A stretch of DNA of 64,000 nucleotides from Novosphingobium sp. ZN18A2. GTDB taxonomy: Bacteria > Pseudomonadota > Alphaproteobacteria > Sphingomonadales > Sphingomonadaceae. Of the stretch, positions 16,933 through 25,784 are shown piece after piece. Made by a program: the position numbers and the translations under genes. Numbering within the stretch: the first letter of the stretch is position 1; each line of letters starts with the position of its first letter. The stretch is from positions 2,542,001 to 2,606,000 of the forward strand of contig NZ_CP136651.1 of assembly GCF_036784765.1 (NCBI RefSeq), read 5' to 3'. The notes beneath the pieces were generated by a model. That model was given only the letters and a program-made list of their open reading frames with translations, made no database searches and was not told the origin of the DNA.

Positions 16933-18147
16933 TCAGGCAATCCAGCCGGAAAGGTGGGCGACAAGGACAAGAATGGCGAGACCCGCGCCGAAGGTGCCGA
17001 AGCCCGCGATCCACGGATGGGCGCGGTCCTGCCGCCACGCGAGCAGGTCCACCGTGCCGAACACCAGAAGGAACACCACGCTGGCCCCCGTCACCAGCGC
17101 CGCAAGCCCGCCGATCACCGCCATGGCAATCGCCAGCGCGGCGATCACCAGCACGCCGACATAGGGCGAACCCTTGCTGTTCCGTCGCGCGAAGACGTGC
17201 GGCAGTTCGTTTTCCTGCGCCACTTCGCGGGCAAGGCGCGCGGTGGAAAACAGCGTGGCATTGATGGCCGATCCGGTGGAGAGCGCGGCCGCGACCGTCA
17301 CAGCCAGCAGGCCGAAAGTGCCGAGCGCGGCCTGCCCGGCCTTGGCCAGCGCCACTTCACCGTCGCTGACGATCATCGACGGCGAAACGAGCATCGGCGT
17401 CGCCAGCGCGAGTGCGACATAGATGAACAGGGCCGCCCCGATCGCCAGCGGCATCACCCGCACGATCTGGCGCTTGCGGTCGATCATGTCGTCATAGTCA
17501 TAGGCGAGCAGTTCGAAGCCTTCATAGGCCATGAACACGCTGGCGGCCCCCACCACAACGCCGAACAGGCCGAAGTTGCCATCCTGCGCCAGCCGCGCGG
17601 GCGAGAAATGGGCAAGGCCCAGCACCGCAAGCCCGGCAAGGATAACCAGCTTGCCCCAGACGATGGCGATCTCCACTCCGGCGGCCTGACCTACGCCGCG
17701 CAGGTTCACCCCTGCCAGCACCACGATTGCCGCCACGGCCATTGCCCGCGGCAGCCACGCAGGTCCGCCCAGTGCATTGCCGAGATAGGAACCGAACGTC
17801 GCGGCATAGACCGCCACGGTCAGCGTATAACCCAGGATCAGCACCCAGGCGGACAGGCGGGCCGTGCGCTCGAACCCCTCGTCGCGCAGGAAGCGGTATA
17901 TGCCGCCTGCCTTGTCGGACGAGACGGTAAGCGCGGCCATGCAATGCCCGGTGGCAAGCGCGATCAGCCCGCCCAGCACAAAGCTGGCCCAGGCCCATTC
18001 GCCGGCCACCGCGATCACCACGCCCAGCGTGGAAAAGATGCCCCCGCCGACCATGCCGCCCACGCCCATCGCCCACGAACCGCCAAGCGTGAGTTCGCGG
18101 GACGACTGGTCGGCACTGTCCTGTCCGTGCTTTTCGCGATCCGTCAT
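16933..18147 (-). CDS. APC family amino acid permease (copy 2)
   Basis: A 404-aa paralogue of the adjacent permease, with the same 'GGMVGGGIFSTLGV' first-helix motif, an 'AYEGFELLAYDY' motif and about 12 membrane segments. A hydrophilic N-terminus of about 20 residues precedes the first helix. The ATG at 18147 lies 21 bases after the peptidase stop, so co-transcription is likely. Uptake of amino acids or dipeptides released by that peptidase is a reasonable but untested role. Confidence 0.88.
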   Translation of the reverse strand: MTDREKHGQDSADQSSRELTLGGSWAMGVGGMVGGGIFSTLGVVIAVAGEWAWASFVLGGLIALATGHCMAALTVSSDKAGGIYRFLRDEGFERTARLSAWVLILGYTLTVAVYAATFGSYLGNALGGPAWLPRAMAVAAIVVLAGVNLRGVGQAAGVEIAIVWGKLVILAGLAVLGLAHFSPARLAQDGNFGLFGVVVGAASVFMAYEGFELLAYDYDDMIDRKRQIVRVMPLAIGAALFIYVALALATPMLVSPSMIVSDGEVALAKAGQAALGTFGLLAVTVAAALSTGSAINATLFSTARLAREVAQENELPHVFARRNSKGSPYVGVLVIAALAIAMAVIGGLAALVTGASVVFLLVFGTVDLLAWRQDRAHPWIAGFGTFGAGLAILVLVAHLSGWIA

Positions 18148-18168
18148 TCAGCCCTCAAAACGCACGAC

Positions 18169-20445
18169 TCAACGGTTCGATCCGGAATCGTCCGTCCCAC
18201 CGGCGCCCGCGCCGTTGCGATCGAGGAAGCGGAACATCGTTTCGTAAAGCTGCCGGTTCACCGTCGGTCCGGCAAAATGGTGCGTCATTCCCGGATAGAG
18301 CATCATTTCGAACGGCACCGCCTCGTGCTGCATCTTGGCGACGATGGCCGTGGTGTTTTCCAGCACTACGTTATCATCGGACATGCCGTGGACGATCAGC
18401 AACGGATCGGCGATCTTCGCGGTGTCGGCCATCGCGTCCGACGCTTCGTAAACCGCCGGATCGTCTTGCGGCCTGCCCAGATAGCGCTCGGTGTAATGGG
18501 TGTCGTACAGTTCCCAGCGCGTTACCGGCGCGACCGCGATCCCCGCCGCCCAGGCACCGGGGTGCCGTTGCAGCATCTTGATCGTCATATAGCCGCCATA
18601 GGACCAGCCGAACGTGGAAACACGGCGCGGATCGACAAAGGGCTGTTGCTTCAGCCAATCGGCCCCCGCCAGCTGGTCTTCCACCTCCACCGATCCCATC
18701 GCGTGCCACAGCGCATTTTCGAACGCCACGCCCCTGTTGGCAGAACCGCGGTTGTCGAGCGCGAAATAGATATACCCCTTGTCGACGATCGCCTGCGCCA
18801 GCGCGCCATGCCAACCCTTCGTCACCACCTGCGCGTGCGGCCCGCCATAGTGATGGCTGAACACGGGATAGCGCTTGCCCGGCTCAAGCGGCGGGGTGAT
18901 CATCATCCAGTGCAGCGGCGTGCCGTCCGCCGCCGGAATCGTGCCATAGTGTGCCGTTCGGTGCCCGGCCATTAACGGCGCATAGGGGTGATCGCCTTCG
19001 ACCCTGTTCTCCTCGATCCAGGCGAGGCGCGTGCCCGCTTCGTCAGCGATATAGGACTGCGGCGGCTGAAGATCGTTCGACCGCGTGACCATCAGCGTCT
19101 TGCCGGCCTTGTCCATCGTTGCCGAATTGGCGAAATCCAGGTCGGTCAAGCGGGTCAGCCGTCCGGGATCGGCAAGGTCGAGCGAATAGACCTGCGGGGC
19201 AAGGACGTCGTCCTTCGTGGCGGTGAAGAACACGCGGCCCGCCTGCTGGTCCACACCAACAAGCGCGGTCACCACCCAGTCGCCCCGCGTAAGCTGCTGC
19301 CAATCGCCGTTCGTGTAGCGATAGAGATGCCCGTACCCGTCCCGCTCCGACCACCAGATCAGGCTGCCGTCATCCAGAAACCGGTAGCTGTTCGAAAGGT
19401 TCACCCAGCCGTGCGGCCCGGCCTTTTCGCTGAACAGCACTTTCGTCGCCCCGGTTTCAGGATCGGCGGCCAGCATGTCGAGCTGCGTCTGCGCACGGTT
19501 TTCGCGCTGGACATAAAGCGTCTTGCCATCTGGCGCCCAGTCGACGCGGGCAAGGTAGATGTCAGGATCGGCGCCAAAATCCACCTGCACGCGCCTGCTT
19601 CCGTCCGGTGCGACCACCCATAACGAAACCTGCGCATTGGCGCTGCCCGCGACGGGATAGCGCTGGTCATAGACCCTGGTGCCTTCCGCACCGATGGCGG
19701 AGCGGGTGACGATGCCCACCGGCGCTTCGTCAAACCGTTCCACCGCAATGCGCCTGTCGTCGGGCGACCACCAGAGGCCGGTCAGCCGGTCCATCTCTTC
19801 CTGCGCGACAAACTCCGCTTCGCCCCAGTGGACCGTTTCGCCGGGTTCTTCGGGCGTGATCGCGCGCGCAGGCGCGTTCACCGGCCCCGCCCACAGGCGC
19901 CGCCCGCGCGCATAGACGATCATCCCGCCTCCGGGGCTGAGCCTTGCGTTCAATTCGTCGCCGGTAGTGCCGGGGATCTTCGTGACGGTCCCGTCCAGCC
20001 CAGCAAGATAGAGATCGCCTTCCACCGGCACGAGCACGGCCTTCGAATCCGCCGCCCAGTCATAGCTGACGATGCCCTTCAGGTCGCCGATACGCAGCCG
20101 TTCGCGCTGCATCTTCTGGGCTTCGGACAGTTCGCGCCCGCTCGACAGCTTCAACGAATCCACCAGCATCGTCCATTTGCCGGACTGCCGGTCGAACCCC
20201 CAAAGGTCATAGCGCTCGCGATCGTCGTCCCGGTTGCGCAACACGGTCAGATATCGCCCGTCGGGAGACAGCTTTGGCGAACGCGGCATCCGGCCGCCGA
20301 GCGAGGGGCTTTCGAATACCCGTTTGAACGTCAGCACGGGCGCATCCTTGTGTGGTGTCGTCATGTCAGGCGCCCGTGCCGACGCGGGGGAACAGGAACA
20401 AAGCGCCAGCGCGGACGCGGCAAGCAGCAGGAAAGGCCTGGACAT
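18169..20445 (-). CDS. S9 family peptidase (dipeptidyl-peptidase IV-like), exported
   Basis: A 758-aa serine peptidase releasing dipeptides from peptide N-termini, judged from its DPP IV-type architecture: an N-terminal beta-propeller and a C-terminal alpha/beta hydrolase domain. The nucleophile elbow GWSYGG holds Ser615; Asp690 in 'SDDN' and a His at 722/723 complete the triad. An 'EEMDR' motif in the propeller fits the N-terminus-binding Glu pair of DPP IV. The first ~25 residues form a signal peptide ending LALCSCS, which could be a lipobox. Start at 20445 follows the rplS terminator; the ribosome site is weak. Two amino acid permeases follow. Confidence 0.9.
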   Translation of the reverse strand: MSRPFLLLAASALALCSCSPASARAPDMTTPHKDAPVLTFKRVFESPSLGGRMPRSPKLSPDGRYLTVLRNRDDDRERYDLWGFDRQSGKWTMLVDSLKLSSGRELSEAQKMQRERLRIGDLKGIVSYDWAADSKAVLVPVEGDLYLAGLDGTVTKIPGTTGDELNARLSPGGGMIVYARGRRLWAGPVNAPARAITPEEPGETVHWGEAEFVAQEEMDRLTGLWWSPDDRRIAVERFDEAPVGIVTRSAIGAEGTRVYDQRYPVAGSANAQVSLWVVAPDGSRRVQVDFGADPDIYLARVDWAPDGKTLYVQRENRAQTQLDMLAADPETGATKVLFSEKAGPHGWVNLSNSYRFLDDGSLIWWSERDGYGHLYRYTNGDWQQLTRGDWVVTALVGVDQQAGRVFFTATKDDVLAPQVYSLDLADPGRLTRLTDLDFANSATMDKAGKTLMVTRSNDLQPPQSYIADEAGTRLAWIEENRVEGDHPYAPLMAGHRTAHYGTIPAADGTPLHWMMITPPLEPGKRYPVFSHHYGGPHAQVVTKGWHGALAQAIVDKGYIYFALDNRGSANRGVAFENALWHAMGSVEVEDQLAGADWLKQQPFVDPRRVSTFGWSYGGYMTIKMLQRHPGAWAAGIAVAPVTRWELYDTHYTERYLGRPQDDPAVYEASDAMADTAKIADPLLIVHGMSDDNVVLENTTAIVAKMQHEAVPFEMMLYPGMTHHFAGPTVNRQLYETMFRFLDRNGAGAGGTDDSGSNR

Positions 20446-20481
20446 TGAAGGACAACGGGACTCTCTAAGATGGATGGAATA

Positions 20482-20522
20482 AAGAAGGGGCGCCCCGGCG
20501 GATACCGGGACGCCCCTTCTTG
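20482..20522 (-). terminator. Rho-independent terminator after rplS
   Basis: A long stem, AAGAAGGGGCG pairing with CGCCCCTTCTT and extended by five inner pairs after one mismatch, closes a six-base loop. Read on the minus strand it ends in a T-rich run (CTTCTTTATT). It lies 47 bases after the rplS stop and separates the ribosomal operon from the peptidase gene. Confidence 0.85.
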
Positions 20523-20568
20523 AACACTTGCCCGCCGCTGGCAACCGCCTGCGGCGAAAGGCGAAAAA

Positions 20569-20943
20569 TCAGCCCTGGGCCTGCTCGCGGGTATCGCGGC
20601 GCTCGGCAATGCGAGCACGCTTGCCGGTGCGGCCGCGCAGGTAATAAAGCTTGGCACGGCGCACCACGCCCTTGCGGACCACGGTGATGCTGTCGATGTT
20701 CGGCGAGTAGAGCGGAAAGACGCGCTCTACGCCTTCGCCGAAGCTCATCTTGCGAACGGTGAAGTTGGAATTGATGCTCCGGTTCGAACGGGCGATGCAA
20801 ACGCCTTCGAACATCTGGACGCGGGTGCGGGTGCCTTCGACAACCTTCACGCCGACGCGCAGCGTATCACCGGGGCGAAAATCCGGAATGTCCTTGCCGG
20901 CCTTGGCGATTTCCTCGGCCTCGATCTGTGCGATGAGGTTCAT
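20569..20943 (-). CDS. rplS: 50S ribosomal protein L19
   Basis: Located at the 30S-50S interface. The 124-aa product begins '[14 protein letters not shown]' and has '[15 protein letters not shown]' and '[13 protein letters not shown]', hallmarks of bL19, with standard length. Start at 20943 gives the family N-terminus. It lies five bases after the trmD stop and ends the ffh-rpsP-rimM-trmD-rplS group, with a strong terminator behind it. Confidence 0.97.
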   Translation of the reverse strand: MNLIAQIEAEEIAKAGKDIPDFRPGDTLRVGVKVVEGTRTRVQMFEGVCIARSNRSINSNFTVRKMSFGEGVERVFPLYSPNIDSITVVRKGVVRRAKLYYLRGRTGKRARIAERRDTREQAQG

Positions 20944-20948
20944 GCCCT

Positions 20949-21686
20949 CTATTCCTTCGTCTCTCGCCGCGCACCAGAGGCAGACTGGACCCGAGCGCCG
21001 GTATGGCGCCCCCAAAGGTCCGGCCTGCGTAGCCGTGTGTCATCGCTCGCCCTCTGCTCTCGCCAGGCGGCGATTTTCGCATGATCCCCCGATCGCAGCA
21101 CTTCAGGGATCGTGCGCCCTTCCCATTCATTGGGCCGGGTATAGTGCGGATATTCGAGAAGCCCGTTTTCGAACGATTCCTCGGTTCCGCTTGAAGCGGC
21201 GCCCATTACGCCGGGAAGCAGCCGAATGCAAGCATCAAGAAGCATCAGCGCGGCAGGCTCTCCGCCCGACAGCACGATGTCGCCCACGGACACTTCCTCC
21301 ACATCGCGTCCTTCGAATATCCGCTCGTCAAAACCTTCGAACCGGCCGCACAGAACGGTAACGCCCGGCCCCGCCGCCAGTTCGCGCACGCGGGCCTGCG
21401 AAAGCGGTTTCCCGCGCGGGGTCATCGCCAGAACCGGGCAATCGGGACGAAGGCCGCGCGCATGGTCGATCGCGCGTGCCAGCACATCGACTTTCAGCAC
21501 CATGCCCGCGCCGCCGCCGGCGGGCGTATCGTCCACGGTACGGTGCTTGTCGGTGGCGAAATCACGGATCTGCACTGCATCGAGCGACCACGTGCCTTCG
21601 GCGAGCGCGCGGCCCGCAAGGCTGATGCCCAGCGGGCCGGGGAACATCTCGGGATAGAGCGTGAGAACGGTGGCGGCGAATGTCAT
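20949..21686 (-). CDS. trmD: tRNA (guanine-37-N1)-methyltransferase TrmD
   Basis: Methylates G37 next to the anticodon and prevents +1 frameshifting. The 245-aa protein has the SPOUT trefoil-knot motifs: 'TPRGKPLSQ', '[11 protein letters not shown]' and '[20 protein letters not shown]'. The C-terminus has '[22 protein letters not shown]', the tRNA-binding region. The ATG at 21686 is canonical. It is followed by rplS five bases later, and the upstream neighbour is a small membrane protein instead of rimM. Confidence 0.97.
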   Translation of the reverse strand: MTFAATVLTLYPEMFPGPLGISLAGRALAEGTWSLDAVQIRDFATDKHRTVDDTPAGGGAGMVLKVDVLARAIDHARGLRPDCPVLAMTPRGKPLSQARVRELAAGPGVTVLCGRFEGFDERIFEGRDVEEVSVGDIVLSGGEPAALMLLDACIRLLPGVMGAASSGTEESFENGLLEYPHYTRPNEWEGRTIPEVLRSGDHAKIAAWREQRASDDTRLRRPDLWGRHTGARVQSASGARRETKE

Positions 21687-21690
21687 GGCG

Positions 21691-21963
21691 TCAACGCTTC
21701 CCCCTGATGGCCGTGATCATCCCGAATGCGGCCGGAATCATCGCGAAAATGAATGCCAGCGGCGCAAGCGAGATGCCCGCCGCGCGGGACACCGGATCGC
21801 TCATGCCCAGCACTGCGATCAGGGCGACGACCGGCACGGCCGCCGCAACGGCCGTTCCCAGCGTCTTGGCGCTGGCGCCCGTCATGTCCAGCCGGCTCCC
21901 AATCGTCCATGCGAGGACGAAGGGAAGAAGCACGAACAGTCCAAGAAGCAAAAGCACTTCCAT
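21691..21963 (-). CDS. Small two- or three-helix membrane protein, unknown
   Basis: A 90-aa hydrophobic protein with helices at about residues 3-20, 35-55 and 65-85 joined by short polar loops. I do not recognise a family. It stops four bases before the trmD start and so reads like part of the ribosomal operon, yet genes of this operon are normally rimM-trmD without an insert. The start (ATG 21963, or the GTG just before it) lacks a clear ribosome binding site. Confidence 0.5.
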   Translation of the reverse strand: MEVLLLLGLFVLLPFVLAWTIGSRLDMTGASAKTLGTAVAAAVPVVALIAVLGMSDPVSRAAGISLAPLAFIFAMIPAAFGMITAIRGKR

Positions 21964-22058
21964 CACGCGGCCCCGCGCCAAAGGGTGTGACAATCCCGGG
22001 TCATGGCCCGCCTCTTTGCCCTTTTCGCGCCGCACTGCAACGTGCCAGAGTGGCAGCC

Positions 22059-22916
22059 ATGCCCAGATTGCCGATCTTCGTCGCGCTCGCCGCCGCGCTT
22101 CTGCCCGCATCCGCCGCCGCGGACATCGTCGGCACCTGCCACTTCGATACCAGGACGCTGAGCTTCGAGGGCACCCCGTCCGAACAGGCGACCTGCCTGC
22201 TCCAGCACGTCGGCCCCTTCGGCAAACTGGAACAGCGTCCGCTGCCGCCGGTGTTCGCGCGGCTCCTGGCAGAGCCCGGCTGGCCCAGCGCCGCCCAGCG
22301 CGACGCGGCCATCGCGGATTTCGACGAACCCTATCGCGACTATGCGAAACGGATGGAAAACTGGCCTGCCTCGCGCACGGAAACCGACAAGCCGCTCGCC
22401 TATTTCGTGATCCATGATACCAGCACGCCGTTCTATGGCGACGCCCCCTTCCCCGCCGACATCGACCATAACCCCCACGTCAACAGCTTCGCCCCCTATG
22501 AAAGCGGCGGGCTTGCCGCCGATCCGGTTGCGCACTTCTTCAACAATCGTCTGGGGCAGGTCTGGGCCGGACACGACGTGGCGACCGGCTGGCGCGCGAC
22601 GAAGCTGGAATCGCGTGTGGTGGGCACGGCGGCGCGCGGGCGGTTCGTCCATGTGGAGAACGTGCAGCCGCGCCGCTATGCGCCGGGCGGCTCCACGCGC
22701 GAGCAAACGGTCGGCCCGGCAGAAGGGCTGTCGGAAGCGCAATACCGCACGCTTGCGGCGATTTACGTCTATACCAGTTGGCGCGCCGGTCGCTGGTTGA
22801 TCCCGGCGTTTCACGCCACGGTGGACGGCGGAATCGCGCACGCGCACGATGATCCGCAGAACTTCGACATGAAGACGTTCACCGCCGCGCTGGAATTGCT
22901 GTTGGCGGCGAAATAG
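22059..22916 (+). CDS. Secreted N-acetylmuramoyl-L-alanine amidase-like protein
   Basis: A 285-aa exported protein with a signal peptide ending ASAAA near residue 21. Several landmarks resemble the Amidase_2/PGRP fold: 'FVIHDTS' (first zinc His), 'AHFFNNRLGQVWAGHD' (core strand and turn), 'VHVENV' (GxE-like strand) and a late 'PAFHATVDG...DDPQNFD', matching the His and Asp-Pro zinc region. Cleavage of the MurNAc-L-Ala bond in the periplasm is therefore plausible, but spacing is unusual and I cannot confirm all ligands. It is on the opposite strand to, and inserted within, the rimM-trmD neighbourhood, and is convergent with rimM (three-base gap). Confidence 0.5.
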   Translation: MPRLPIFVALAAALLPASAAADIVGTCHFDTRTLSFEGTPSEQATCLLQHVGPFGKLEQRPLPPVFARLLAEPGWPSAAQRDAAIADFDEPYRDYAKRMENWPASRTETDKPLAYFVIHDTSTPFYGDAPFPADIDHNPHVNSFAPYESGGLAADPVAHFFNNRLGQVWAGHDVATGWRATKLESRVVGTAARGRFVHVENVQPRRYAPGGSTREQTVGPAEGLSEAQYRTLAAIYVYTSWRAGRWLIPAFHATVDGGIAHAHDDPQNFDMKTFTAALELLLAAK

Positions 22917-22919
22917 CGG

Positions 22920-23423
22920 CTATTCGACGAACGCCGCCTCTATCACCAGCCGCTCCCCCCATTCGGGCACGGCTTCTGGGCGCATCGGCACCATGAAGCG
23001 TTTGCCCCGCTTGCCGTCCGGGCGTAGCGGGCGCTCTATCTCCAGCACGTCGCCCGCGCCGAAGTTCTCCACCGCGATGCAAGTGCCCAGCGCCTCTCCA
23101 TCGGTCGAAACCGCAGGCAGGCCGACCAGGTCGGCATGGTAATATTCGCCCTCGCCCAGCGGCGGCAGCGCGGATCGCGGAACCGAGAGCGCGGTGCCGC
23201 GTAGCCTTTCCGCCCCGGTGCGATCCTGCACTTCGGCAAAGCGGGCAATCGCGCCGCCCTTGCCGTCGTCACGCACCTTTTTCAGCGTAAGCTTGCCGTC
23301 GTTGAAGGTGCGGTAACGCTTCAATGCGTCCACACCTTCCCCGAACAGCTTCAGGCGGACCTCTCCCGTCACGCCATGCGCGCCGGCGATGGCTGCAAGC
23401 GTGACGGGCCGATCCGCGTCCAA
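22920..23423 (-). CDS. rimM: Ribosome maturation factor RimM
   Basis: Binds S19 during 30S head assembly. The 167-aa protein has the N-terminal 'IAGAHGVTGEVRLKLF' motif and a C-terminal PRC-barrel with 'GEYYHADLVGL' and 'DVLEIERP'. The TTG at 23423 begins six bases after the rpsP stop; no ATG or GTG in this frame would keep the conserved N-terminus. Position after rpsP is canonical. Confidence 0.95.
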   Translation of the reverse strand: MDADRPVTLAAIAGAHGVTGEVRLKLFGEGVDALKRYRTFNDGKLTLKKVRDDGKGGAIARFAEVQDRTGAERLRGTALSVPRSALPPLGEGEYYHADLVGLPAVSTDGEALGTCIAVENFGAGDVLEIERPLRPDGKRGKRFMVPMRPEAVPEWGERLVIEAAFVE

Positions 23424-23429
23424 GGGAGC

Positions 23430-23927
23430 TTAGCCCTCGGCCTTTTCTTCGCCGGCAGCTTCCTCGGCGGCAGCTTCTTCGGCAGGCGCTTCGGCAGCGG
23501 CTTCCTCGGCCGGAGCTTCGGCAGCAGCTTCTTCAGCCGGTGCTTCCTCGGCGGGTGCTTCAGCGGTAGCCTTGGCGGCTTCTTCCGCTTCGCGAGCCTT
23601 CTCGGCACGCTCCTCTGCGCGTTCCTTGGCCTTCTCGCCCGGCTCACCCTTCTGCGGGTTGTTGGTGGCCTTGCGCTCCTTGATGCCGGCCTTGTCGAGC
23701 ATGCGCGCAACGCGGTCGGTCGGCTGCGCGCCGACGCCGAGCCAATAGCTCACGCGGTCCGAAATCAGCTTCACGCGGTTTTCGTCATCCTTGGCGAGCA
23801 GCGGGTTGTAGGTGCCAACCTGCTCAAGATACTTGCCGTCGCGCGGGGCGCGGCTGTCGGCCACCACGACCTTGTAATAGGGGCGCTTCTTCGAACCGCC
23901 GCGCGAAAGACGCATTGCAATTGCCAT
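23430..23927 (-). CDS. rpsP: 30S ribosomal protein S16 with long Ala/Glu tail
   Basis: Needed for 30S assembly. Residues 1-85 match bS16 ('[20 protein letters not shown]', '[10 protein letters not shown]', '[15 protein letters not shown]'). The protein is 165 aa, about double the usual 80-90. The extra part is a Lys/Glu helix-like stretch followed by a low-complexity tail from about residue 121 built of repeated [10 protein letters not shown] units. The ATG at 23927 follows an AAGGAAAGG sequence. It lies 44 bases after the ffh stop. Confidence 0.95.
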   Translation of the reverse strand: MAIAMRLSRGGSKKRPYYKVVVADSRAPRDGKYLEQVGTYNPLLAKDDENRVKLISDRVSYWLGVGAQPTDRVARMLDKAGIKERKATNNPQKGEPGEKAKERAEERAEKAREAEEAAKATAEAPAEEAPAEEAAAEAPAEEAAAEAPAEEAAAEEAAGEEKAEG

Positions 23928-23971
23928 GAGAACTTACCTTTCCTTGAATTCTTAAACTGTTGAACTGAAAA

Positions 23972-25468
23972 TCACTTTTTCCGCAAAAGATCGTTGAAGT
24001 TGGACGGCAGGCCGCCGCTTCCGCCTCCAAGGCCGGGAAGACCGCCAGCGCCGCCGCCAAGACCGGGCATCCCGCCGGCCGGGCCGGCGCCGCCAGCACC
24101 GCCCATTCCGCCGGCACCGCCGCCGCCCATCGCGCCGCCGAACAGCTGGCCCAGGCCCTTCAGCCCGCCCATCTTCTTGATCTGCTTCATCGTGCGCGCC
24201 ATTTCCTGGTGCATCTTGAGCAGGCGATTGACGTCCTGCACCTGCATCCCCGAGCCCTTGGCCACGCGGATCTTGCGCTTGGCGTTAAGCAACTGGGGCT
24301 TCTCGCGCTCGGTCGGGGTCATCGACCCGATAATCGCATCAAGCCGCAGCAGCATCCGGTCGTCAACGCCGGAAGCGTCCATCGCCGCCTTCGCTTTCTT
24401 CATGCCGGGCAGCATTCCCGCCAGCATGCCAAGCCCGCCCATCTTCTGCATCTGGCGAAGCTGCGTTCGCAGGTCGTTCATGTCGAACTGGCCCTTGGCC
24501 ATCCGCTTGGCGAGCTTTTCGGCCTCTTCCTGCTCAACCGTCTCGGCCGCCTTCTCGACCAGGCTGACAACGTCGCCCATGCCAAGGATGCGGCCCGCGA
24601 CGCGCGAGGGATGGAACGCCTCGATCGCGTCGAGCTTTTCGCCCGTCGCCGCGAACTTGATCGGCTTGCCCGTCACCGCGCGCATCGAAAGCGCCGCGCC
24701 ACCACGCGCATCGCCGTCCATACGGGTGAGCACGACGCCCGAAAGGTCAATCTCTCCGGCAAAGCTCTGCGCGACGTTCACCGCATCCTGCCCGGTCAGC
24801 GAATCGACGACCAGCAGCGTCTCGCGCGGGGCGGAGACGGCGGAGACCGCCTTCATCTCATCCATCAGGGCATTGTCGACGTGGAGACGGCCCGCCGTAT
24901 CGAGCAACAGCACGTCGAACGCCTGCAGCTTCGCCGCTTCCATCGCCCGCTTCGCGATATCGACCGGCTGCTGGCCGACGATGACCGGCAGCGTGGCGAC
25001 ACTCACCTGCTCACCCAGGACTTTCAGCTGTTCCTGTGCGGCCGGACGATTGACGTCGAGCGACGCCATCAGGACTTTCTTGCCCTGCTTTTCCTTCAGC
25101 AACTTGCCGATCTTGGCCGTGCTGGTCGTCTTGCCCGAACCCTGCAGACCAACCATCATGATCACGACCGGCGGCCGGGCATCCAGATCGAGTTCCGCGG
25201 TCTCGGACCCCAGCATCTCGACCAGTGCATCGTTGACGATCTTGACGACCTGCTGGCCGGGCGTAACCGACTTGAGCACCGACTGGCCGACCGCTTCTTC
25301 GGTCACCTTGTCGACAAAGCGGCGGACGACGGGCAGCGCGACATCGGCTTCAAGCAGCGCGATGCGCACTTCGCGCATGGCGGCGCGGACGTCTTCTTCC
25401 TTCAGCGCGCCACGGCCGCGCAGACGGTCGAACACCCCGCCAAGCCGGTCTGAAAGACTATCGAACAC
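23972..25468 (-). CDS. ffh: Signal recognition particle protein Ffh
   Basis: GTPase that binds 4.5S RNA and signal sequences and delivers ribosomes to FtsY. The 498-aa product has the N domain, the G domain (GLQGSGKTT P-loop, DTAGRL, 'TRMDGDARGG') and a Met-rich M domain with 'QMQKMGGLGMLAGMLPG'. It ends with an unusually Gly-rich stretch of about 50 residues (repeats of GGLPGLGGG). The GTG at 25468 gives the family N-terminus ('FDSLSDRLGG') and has AAGGG upstream. Its receptor gene ftsY is at 29524 in this window. Confidence 0.97.
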   Translation of the reverse strand: MFDSLSDRLGGVFDRLRGRGALKEEDVRAAMREVRIALLEADVALPVVRRFVDKVTEEAVGQSVLKSVTPGQQVVKIVNDALVEMLGSETAELDLDARPPVVIMMVGLQGSGKTTSTAKIGKLLKEKQGKKVLMASLDVNRPAAQEQLKVLGEQVSVATLPVIVGQQPVDIAKRAMEAAKLQAFDVLLLDTAGRLHVDNALMDEMKAVSAVSAPRETLLVVDSLTGQDAVNVAQSFAGEIDLSGVVLTRMDGDARGGAALSMRAVTGKPIKFAATGEKLDAIEAFHPSRVAGRILGMGDVVSLVEKAAETVEQEEAEKLAKRMAKGQFDMNDLRTQLRQMQKMGGLGMLAGMLPGMKKAKAAMDASGVDDRMLLRLDAIIGSMTPTEREKPQLLNAKRKIRVAKGSGMQVQDVNRLLKMHQEMARTMKQIKKMGGLKGLGQLFGGAMGGGGAGGMGGAGGAGPAGGMPGLGGGAGGLPGLGGGSGGLPSNFNDLLRKK

Positions 25469-25784
25469 GCCTTCTTCCCTTCCGCCCGGAAACGATGAAT
25501 GCCAAACGCCGAAAACGCCGGTGGGCGAAACCTCGCCGACCAGCGTGTGGCATCCATCAAGGGCCAATCGAAACATATCCGCCGCGCACGATGGTGCGGC
25601 GAAACCGGCAGCCCCCTACCCGCAAAGCGCAACCGGCGCAAGAGAAACAAGGCGCCGTGACCGTGGCGGGAAGACGGAAAACGGGCGCCAGACGCATGGC
25701 AAGCCCGCCTTAATCAAACTTTCAGACCGTTTGCCTATCCCCTCAATCCAATCGACCGGACAATAATTCGAAAGACAAGGTCTT
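25469..25784. other. Divergent intergenic region, ffh / GGDEF-EAL
   Basis: A 316-bp spacer between the ffh start on the minus strand and the GGDEF-EAL start on the plus strand. It must hold both promoters. I see no convincing gene, repeat, RNA or terminator in it; the part nearest the GGDEF-EAL gene is relatively AT-rich. Confidence 0.6.

Noticed and set aside
15739..18975. A 1078-codon plus-strand open frame across the permease genes
   Set aside because: It is antisense to two permeases and part of a peptidase, all with family motifs. Length alone is not evidence in GC-rich DNA, and the translation has no domain features.
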